Position numbers and translations under genes: made by a program. The notes below the pieces were generated by a model. It saw only the letters and a program-made list of their open reading frames with translations, ran no database searches and had not been told where the DNA came from. From positions 124,001 through 188,000 of the forward strand of contig JAGYVD010000001.1 in the NCBI GenBank assembly GCA_021209875.1: a stretch of DNA of 64,000 nucleotides, read 5' to 3'. Below are positions 56,491 through 64,000 of the stretch, one piece after another. Positions within the stretch are counted from its first letter, which is position 1. Each line of letters opens with the position of its first letter. This DNA comes from Rosellinia necatrix. Its lineage: Eukaryota > Ascomycota > Sordariomycetes > Xylariales > Xylariaceae.

Positions 56491-58011
56491 CGTCGTTGGG
56501 TGGTGGGACAACGTGGGTTCGGTCGGGACAAAGCGAATTTGTGATGGAACAGTCAATCCAATTGAGTAGAACTAGTGGGAGGACTGTCCCTTTTAAACAA
56601 GCAGCACGACGATAAGACAAGAAGATAGAAGATAAAATGGTCTGACGGTGAAGGGAACGGAACGGTACGGTACGATACGGAGCAATGTCGTAAATGACTC
56701 TCCGAGCTTTTGCCCTGAGCAGCGAGCTATGACGACTGGATGGCTTACTCTTTACGGTAGGTAAGCATTCCCATCCAGGAGGGACCCTGGGCCGGGATGG
56801 AGCTTTGCTACCTGGTAGCACTGGATCTAGGACATGTTGGTGCTCGATCTGCTGTCCAGATTCGCCGGGCCAACAGCTCTGCTGCCACCAGACCGCACTC
56901 GAACAGCCCTCGAACAGCCCTCGAATAGGGAGAGGCAGGGAAGACCAGCTGCCTCGGCAGGGTAAGCTGCTGCGACTGTGTTACAGCTTGCTGGTCGAGG
57001 ACGGGGCTCGTCGGACGCCGAAGCATGGCCGAGCCATCCCCAGCCTATCGTATTACACGTCACCCCGGCGCCTGTCTGCAAAGGCAGCATATGGTCTCTC
57101 GAGGACGAGGTGCGGCATGCCGTGGTAACCGCCTCCAACTTTCACCACCTCTGCCCTCTGCGTGTAAGAGAGGTACTTGGGTACCTGGGATATATGCACC
57201 AGTTGAACCGGTGGCCTGGAACCCCTGCCAGTATCTTCCTGCAGCAAATGCTTAGTGGCTGTACAAGGTAGCAGTGTTTAGCGTGGCCGGGACAGGGCCA
57301 TATCCGGAATGTGGGGTGTCCAGCAGCACATTACTTGGTACTTACCTAAGGCAGCAGATGATTGTGAGGGTGTCCTAAAATTCTGGGCATCGTCATACTC
57401 TCGCAATCGGAGGCTCACTATTACCTAACCTAAAGGGTATCATCGACCTAAAAAAAAAAAAAAAACCTTTCTGCTCCCTTCCGGTTCCTTTGCGTCCCCT
57501 ACGCCCAGTCAATAACACTTTCCCCTATAACTATCGACGAGTGCTGCTCAGAAAATCGAACGATAGTTAAGCTGAGTACTCTATCTCAGAGCCCCTCCTA
57601 ATTCATCGCAAGTTAAACCACTTACACTTACGCACCTAAGTATCTAGCGTGTACCTTATTTCCTGGATAGGTTAGTGTGTCCCATATATTTACTCGTCAC
57701 AGCTTGGCAATACTCGAAAGTAACTACCGAATTTCTTATAAGCCGACGATAACATCGTTGTGCCGTTCCGTCCGTTTTCTCTAACTTTTCTCTAACGATA
57801 TCACCTACCATGGGTTTCAAGGAGACTGCATTCTTGTCGCATTAACACTGCGGTGGAAGGAGGAGTCTCGGTCCTGTCTTTGCTTGCTTATTAGTTACTT
57901 ATACTACCTACCTACTTAAACCCCATCTTTCCCCGGTTTAATATCTCCCCCAGCCTTCCATCCTGAACCCTTCAAAGCATTGGTCTACTACCTAGTCCTG
58001 TCACCATTCCA
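56491..58011. promoter_or_regulatory. Divergent spacer between oxdC and the DUF1275 gene
   Basis: Both promoters must lie here. Overlapping open stretches on both strands at 56805-57271 have no motif and are not called. There is a poly-A run at 57450-57466. TACCTACCTACTTA and CTTACCTAAGG motifs of the common repeat family are scattered through it. Confidence 0.45.
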
Positions 58012-58910
58012 ATGTCGTCCTCCTCCCGTCCAACCAACGGATATGGCGCTGTCAGCGGCTCGGGGCGGCAACCAGCAGCCCATGTGGACGAAGAGCAACA
58101 GCCGTTGTTGGGGATCGGCCCATCGATGAGGTCGGCATGGCGCAACAGCATGATGGCTGATGTGAGTCGAGATTGGGCTGATTTGGTCTTACTCGTCTGC
58201 TATATCGTGACCGGCCTACTAGACAGCGCCTCCATCTCGACTTGGGGCTCTTTCGTCTCGATGCAGACCGGTCTGTTCTCCCCGATTGGCCAACCCCCTT
58301 GAATTTGGACACGACAGTTAATCCCAACTATACAGGCAACACGGTGTACGTGGGTTTGGGTATCGCTGCACCCAACGACAGCACCAGATGGATCAAGTCA
58401 GCTACCTCTATCGGCTTCTTCTGCATCGGATCCGTCTTCTTCAGCTTCTTCCACCGCTATTTCTCGCCCACGCGGCGATGGGTCCTATGCACATCCTTCT
58501 TCCTCCAGATGTCGTTGATCATCGCCGCCGCCGCGATCCTCACTTTTGGACCGACGGCCGAGGATCCAAAGGAAGCAGTCGGCTGGGCGGAGCTCGTGCC
58601 CATCGCCCTGGTCGCATTCCAGAGCTGTGGGCAGGCCGTGATCAGCAGGGCGCTCAAGTACAACGCTCTCACGAGCGTCGTGCTCACCAGCATCTACTGT
58701 GACCTCTTCTCCGACGTCAATCTGTTCGCGGCGCAGAACGCCGAGAGGAACCGGAGAATGGCCGCGCCGCTTCTACTTCTCGTGGGGGCCATCATTGGTG
58801 GCACATTGGCTCACGGCCCGTTTGGCTGCGCCGGTGCCTTGTGGGCTGCTGCGGCACTTAAGTTTATCGTCACCGTCACCTGGTTCTTTTGGCCCGCCGA
58901 GACGGACTGA
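58012..58910 (+). CDS. DUF1275 (YoaK-like) multi-pass membrane protein
   Basis: Two exons (58012-58270, 58336-58910) give 277 aa. The splice restores SMQTGNTVYVGLGIAAP, the hallmark of the DUF1275 family, which supports the weak GTCTGT donor. The first ~45 residues are soluble and polar. About six membrane segments follow (LVLLVCYIVTGLLDS, IGFFCIGSVFFSFF, LQMSLIIAAAAILTF, ELVPIALVAFQSCG, PLLLLVGAIIGGTLA, LWAAAALKFIVTVTWF). QSCGQAVISRALKYNALTS is the conserved loop. The family is common in bacteria and filamentous fungi, but its substrate is not known. It is intact. Confidence 0.88.
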
Positions 58911-60468
58911 GGCAGTAGTTGTTTCATCACAACGTACAACCTGACAATCCGACGGGAGAGGTGCATTCTGCTCCCGAACATCGAGATGTAATCTCACATC
59001 CAACGAATTGATAGACGCATTGATAGATAAACTGATAAATGCATAGAGTAGATTACGAAGACAAACACCTTGGAATCTTGCTGTGTTGTGTACTGCATGA
59101 TTCCGAACTCCGTGACATAACAAGCCCGTCAGAATCTATTTACCGCAACCTCAGCCTCATTGCAACCACATATCTAGAGAGTATGCCGGATAGAAGAGGC
59201 AGCTTGTCTCAGCTGGCCATATCTGGCAGGTCGTCGCTAGACCCTTGTATTTAGATCCAGCGCATTGGTATCAATCACATGTATGGCAGACAGATTCAAC
59301 ACTTGCTCTGGAGTAGGATATATCTAGATCTTGGGTTTCCCCACGCGCTGGAGGGGGGAAGGGGTTAATAGTTGGAGCTGAGCTGCGGCTACGTCGCCAT
59401 CCTCGCCTATGAGTCTTATAGAGCGGGGCTATCTTTAACATCTCGAACGCTATTGCCGGGGTCGGAGTCGAACTATAATAATATAGTCAAATTGACATTG
59501 ACTCGTGGTGTCCGACGCTTGACATTGCATGAACCAGAGATGCTAGCTAGGACGCGCGCACGACTATCTAGCCGTCGGTAGATAGCACACACACACGAAG
59601 TTGGAGAGCTGTCTATTTATCTTGAGATATCGAGATAGGGCTAAATTGCAACCGTCGACGTTAGCATGGCCTCCTCTTCCTACCCCAACCATCCTTATGT
59701 TCTGTTGTAGAGTAGCACGGGTATATGCCGATAGAATTACCAAGCGATCAACGGTCCTATTTGTCTTTTGACATGTTCTCAATTGGCATTAATCATTATT
59801 TCTTCTGATAGTCACTCTAAAGATGCTTGATTATTATTATTTTTTGAGGTAGTTGTATACGGTCGCCTAGATTATGAAACTGCACACATATGGGCAGATC
59901 AACCTTTCAAACTCTCACCGGTTGCGTCGCGCACTTTGGCTTCAAATCCATACCATTTCATGACTCACACCCCGTACTCAAGACCGCTTCAACGTGATGA
60001 TAATTGGTAGCTCGCGCCTCTATTACACAGCGCTTGCCCCGGCGCCGGTTCTTATATACCATAATACAATAATAAAGCGCGGCGGAAAAAAAAAACGGTC
60101 TACTGGCGATGATGCAATTAACAGGGGAATAACGCATTCGCGGCACATGAACACGGCACATATACCCACCTCCCGCCATGGCATTAGTCGTTAGCCTGGG
60201 CGATTGGCAAGAAATACCCCGGGATCGCCTCCCGCTCTCGGTCTCGCTAAACCGTCTCCTCTCTGCTTGGCACCGCATCCTTCGCGTATGTATTGGGGGG
60301 GTCCCTATCCTTCATCCGGATAAGGCCTGCCGACTTATAAGCATGGGTTGTTTAGTTTTTTTTTTTCATCCTCTTCTGCCTTTTGGACTTCTCTCCCGCG
60401 CTTCTCAATGTTGACAATTCATGAACTAGGACGCGCGTGAGGCAAGAGTGACGCTTCTTTCTGAACTA
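58911..60468. other. Spacer without recognised gene
   Basis: Nothing convincing. Short open stretches at 59372-59581 and 59958-60278 lack motifs. There are A- and T-runs at 60090-60099 and 60357-60367. The last ~100 bases are the leader of the MFS gene. Confidence 0.45.
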
Positions 60469-62563
60469 ATGGCCGCAGCACTGGGCCCTTCGATTCGCGA
60501 GCTCGGCAACGACGACGACGACGACGACAACGCTAACGTGGGAGGAGGAGTTGGAGACGAGAAAACCGTTGGGGGCGCCACGACGGCCGAGCCGACGTCC
60601 GATGTCCCCGAGTCCGGCAAGCTAGACACGCCGCCCGCGCTGCCGTTCTCCAAGGCGCGGTGCATCGCCCTCGTGGCGACCGTGACAGGCGCAAGCTTCC
60701 TGAACGTAGGGGGCCCTCTCACCTCCTATTCATTTTTTTCTTTTCGAGGATGTGATTTTTTTTTTTAAGTGTTTTCCCTCGCTAACGCCTTTCGACCAGA
60801 CGCTTTCCAGCCAGGCTGTTGTTATCATCCTGCCGACAATCGGGAGGGATCTGAGCATCCCCGAGAGCAGGCTTCAGTGGGTCGTCTCTGCCTACGCTCT
60901 GACATTTGGGACGTTTTTGCTGCTCTGGGGCCGGATCGCCGATAGTAAGTACATCTTCCCAGTTTTTCGGAGAGTGTGCATTTCGGGTCCGAGAGCTTTG
61001 CCTTCCCGGGTGAGGAGGGGAGAGGGGGTTAGTAGGGGGAGGCGTTCAGGCTTCTGAACACCAATAGTTCCCGTTTTAGACGACGACCATTGCTGATGCT
61101 AGGCGTCATAGTATACGGCAAACGGGACATCTTCATATGGGGCAGCGCTTTCGTCGCCGTGACTCTGATAGCGAACCCCTTTCTACCAAACGAGATCGCA
61201 TTCGATTTGTTTAGGGGACTCCAAGGCCTAGTAAGACCAACAGCCACATGCGCCGCCTGTTTTTTTTTTTTTTTTTCGGTATCTTACCTCGTGTAGGGCG
61301 CCGCAGCAAACGTACCAACCGCGATCGGGATCTTGGGTGTGACCTTTCCCCCAGGCAAGGCCAAGAACTATGCGTTTAGCGCTTACGGTATGTTCAAACC
61401 CGTTTCTTTCCCCCGGCCGTTGGGCTGATCTGTTCCCAGCTTCTGGAGCACCCTTGGGGAGCGTGTTTGGAAACATTCTTGCGGGGTTCATCGCCTCGGC
61501 TACGAGCTGGAAGTGGGTGTTTGGTGCCCTGGGAGGCCTTGGCGTAGTGGTTACTGCTGCTGGGGTTTTCTTTCTACCTCCGCCGCCAGTCTCTATGGTT
61601 CCCTCGAAAAAGGGGCTCGTTCTTCTCAAATCCGTAGATTGGTTGGGGGGGTTTCTCGTCACGGCGGGTTTGCTCGCTCTTCTCTTTGCGTTGACAGAGG
61701 GCAACGTCGTGGGATGGAGCACTCCCTGGGTCCCCGTCTTGATCGTAGTTGCGGTCACTCTACTAGGTGTCTTCTACGCCTGGCAGTGGTACCAAGAGAA
61801 TCGCACCACTAGGAGGCCGCTCATCAAGGTCTCCATATTCAGGAATGGCCGGTTCTGTGCTGGCTTGGCGATCATGGCCCTCTTCTTCGCTAGCTTCAAC
61901 AACTTCATCGTCTACGCGACGTACTTCTTCCAAGATTACCAGGGGCTTAGCCCCCTGCAGACAACCTTGCGGTTTATCCCAACGGGTGCTACCGGTGTTC
62001 TGGTCGCCTTTATCGTCAGCCACCTGATCTCGCGTGTTCCGACATGGATTCTGCTCCTGTGCGCGAACGGCGCAATGTCGATTTCATGCCTGCTGTTCGC
62101 AGTGCCGCTTCCGCGCTCCACTTCCTACTTCGCCTTCGGGCTGCCGGCATTCATTTTGTCCGTCATCGGCGCCGACATTACGTGGCCTTGTCTGACCCTG
62201 TTCACGTCCAAGTCTTTGCCTCAGGAAGACCAAGCACTGGGAGGCGGCCTCATCAATGCCTCGGCAGGAGTAGGACGAGCTATCGGCCTCGCCATCGACA
62301 CCGCCATTCAAACGGCCGTCCTGGCTAGGGAAAGAGGAGTCTCGGTGGAACATGCGGGGAAGATCACACGATGGGATGGACCCTCGATAGTGAGCATCAG
62401 GGCGGCGAACTGGTTCAATTTCGCACTCGGCCTCCTGTGTGTGGCGGTTGTGAGCATCGCGTTTCGTGGTACGGGTATTGTGGGCGGAAGGGAAAAGCCC
62501 AAGGAGAAACCAACCGGGGTACTTGATAATGGTGACCAGCCACTTAGCGCGAGGAAAGAATGA
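60469..62563 (+). CDS. MFS transporter, DHA2 (14-TMS) drug:H+ antiporter type
   Basis: Five exons (60469-60705, 60800-60944, 61112-61230, 61297-61387, 61440-62563) give 571 aa. The polar N-terminus carries six consecutive aspartates. Membrane segments start near residue 65. After exon 2 the loop reads GRIADIYGKRD, the motif A region of MFS antiporters, with LQWVVSAYALTFGTFLLLWG before it. ASGAPLGSVFGNILAGF matches motif C of drug antiporters. The long second half adds further membrane segments, consistent with the 14-segment DHA2 group used for toxic-compound or metabolite export. Some introns contain long T tracts (60752-60766, 61260-61276). The start ATG at 60469 is the first in its frame. 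Substrate is unknown and no biosynthetic core gene lies next to it. Confidence 0.88.
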
Positions 62564-64000
62564 ACCTAGACTATCTAATAGACCTCGACTGGAACCAAGT
62601 ACAATAGAACCATGAATACTTGTGCCACTTATTCCGTCGTTGAGATCGTCGCTCAAAGTGGATTTGTGTTGTAGTCTTGGAAGTTGGTGGGTGAGACACT
62701 GGGACAGCCTTCGATCACCTCTCCCTCAACCAATTATTGCGCAACTCATCTTGTTCGGGTAGGTTGTAATTAGCTAATAGCATACTAACACTAAACTCAG
62801 ACTCAACTCGTGAAGAGGACAAACCAAGCTCAGCTTTGACATGGGTAGTGAGTATCATTGTCATTGAGCCGGGGTTATGTTTGGGAAGTAAATTATAAGA
62901 GGACCTATTTATTACAACGGATATTAATACCCCGCAGATCTGCGCGGATAAGCAAAAGCTTGCACATCATGTTCAGATCCGAGGCGAATGGAAGCCACGT
63001 GGTGTGGCGTGTCAGCGGTTCGGTCACGGCAGGTGAGTGCATGTCGTTGAGTTAACCGTTAACTTGGTAAAGTGTAACAGGGGGACAAGTCACAAGTGTG
63101 CCTGAATTTTAAGGCCGCTAATGCATTGTGCAACACGTGTTAGCGTTGCTGCCGCATTGCTGCCGCATTGCTGCTGCGTTGCTGCCGGGGGCCGGCTAGT
63201 AAAAAGGGATAAAAATAGGAAGGGGTACAAAGAACATATCACAAATCCAGAACAAGAAGTATAGTAGTCTGTACTATCAATATAAAGTAGTTGACGAATT
63301 GATATCTTATTATATGGACGATAAATTGTAAGTGTTGAAAATTGACGAAAATATTCGATATCCAATTCTTCAACCCGATATTCTTATATCGGTATCTATT
63401 GTCAATGTACGCTCAATCTCATCAGTTACAAAGTTACAAGAGATCTGAACGTCCGCTGTTTCTCATTTGCTCCTTAATATTATCATCTTTATTAGCCTAT
63501 AAATCGGGATCGGCCTCGACTTTGTTACCCCGCGTGTTCTCCCCCCAGAGCCGTCAATCGCGGGCTCTGAGCAGTGAAAACCAACCCCGCCGCCACCTGA
63601 TAATGCTGGTTACAGCGTCAATGAACTGGTCTACAACCTTCTCCCACAGCTTGCAAAAAGGCTCAAAGTATGAGATGAAAGCTCAAGATTGCGGGTAAAG
63701 GAGAAGATTGGCATCAGCCTTCTCAAGAATGGTGTTTAAGTTAGCTGCGCAGGTGTTGCGTGTAACTCTTCGCCTTGTATTCGCCTTGTATAGTTACTCC
63801 TTTTACTCATGTTGCTAATCCCCCCGGCCACGCCAAGATTCAGCGACACAATCGGGGGTCAGCTAAGCTATACCTAATTGTTGAAGCAAACGGCCCGCTA
63901 TTGGCAACCATAGCCGTTTCTTTGGAAATATGACTGATCTATGGCCTACACTTCCAACCAACAATGTCTGATACAGTCGAAGACAGAATAGGGAACTGCA
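62564..64000. other. Right-end spacer with CAG/CTG-rich tandem repeat
   Basis: No gene recognised. An 11-bp TTGCTGCCGCA unit is repeated four times (63146-63187). Around 63280-63420 the DNA is AT-rich. The open stretch at 63342-63698 shows no motif. Confidence 0.45.
63146..63187. repeat. 11-bp tandem repeat TTGCTGCCGCA x4
   Basis: Two perfect and two slightly changed copies in direct order, with no open frame running through them that looks coding. Confidence 0.85.

Noticed and set aside
56805..57271. Several overlapping open frames on both strands
   Set aside because: Mutually exclusive, low-complexity, no motif; treated as part of the divergent spacer.

Overview
The window looks like nuclear DNA of a filamentous ascomycete (Pezizomycotina, most likely Sordariomycetes). 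Genes are split by short introns of about 45-250 nt with GTRNGT donors and CTAAC/CTGAC branch points. Typical fungal families are present (BED/Zn2Cys6 regulator, Kes1 oxysterol-binding protein, CFEM/PTH11-like receptor, fungal SulP, DHA2 MFS). Gene-poor stretches are AT-rich, contain decayed mobile elements, or carry AGGTACCTA-type low-complexity repeats. No rRNA, plasmid, phage or CRISPR signal was seen.

Layout. 1-3.3 kb: an AT-rich island with a lone PD-(D/E)XK-like protein gene (minus strand) and two 29-nt hairpins. 3.3-6.0 kb: a large two-zinc-finger regulator with an in-frame stop near its C-terminus. 7.5-13.3 kb: a conserved housekeeping block, with mitochondrial NAD-isocitrate dehydrogenase subunit 2 (minus) diverging from exocyst subunit Sec5 (plus). 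14.7-16.6 kb: broken gene relics (NACHT P-loop, UBA-like). 18.0-22.8 kb: Kes1/Osh4 and a GT31-type Golgi glycosyltransferase, both minus. 23-34 kb: a gene-poor accessory zone with a small Cys-rich protein, a dead kinase gene, a LINE reverse-transcriptase relic and one doubtful two-exon Cys-rich ORF. 34.8-36.7 kb: an 8-exon CFEM/7TM receptor. 37.6 kb: an intronless tRNA-Met(CAU). 38.2-40.2 kb: an asparagine-synthetase-like (ASNSD1-type) protein. 41.6-44.1 kb: a 4-coumarate-CoA-ligase-like acyl-CoA synthetase. 44.8-45.5 kb: a 119-aa helical protein whose start codon is split by an intron. 48.0-50.6 kb: a SulP/STAS sulfate permease. 54.9-56.5 kb: a secreted bicupin oxalate decarboxylase, divergent from a DUF1275 membrane protein (58.0-58.9 kb). 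60.5-62.6 kb: a DHA2-type MFS transporter.

I reconstructed the spliced models by hand by joining reading frames at canonical splice sites. All but one complete model close in frame. The exception is the acyl-CoA synthetase, where one junction cannot be made in frame with canonical sites. The genes do not form an obvious biosynthetic cluster: primary metabolism (Idh2), secretion and lipid traffic (Sec5, Kes1), glycosylation (GT31), nutrient transport (SulP, MFS) and extracellular chemistry (OxdC, CFEM receptor) are mixed, as is usual in fungal chromosome arms. I did not find a clear new multi-gene system. The most unusual items are the in-frame TAG with a coding-like extension in the zinc-finger gene, the intron-split start codon, the unresolved splice junction, and the paired hairpins.
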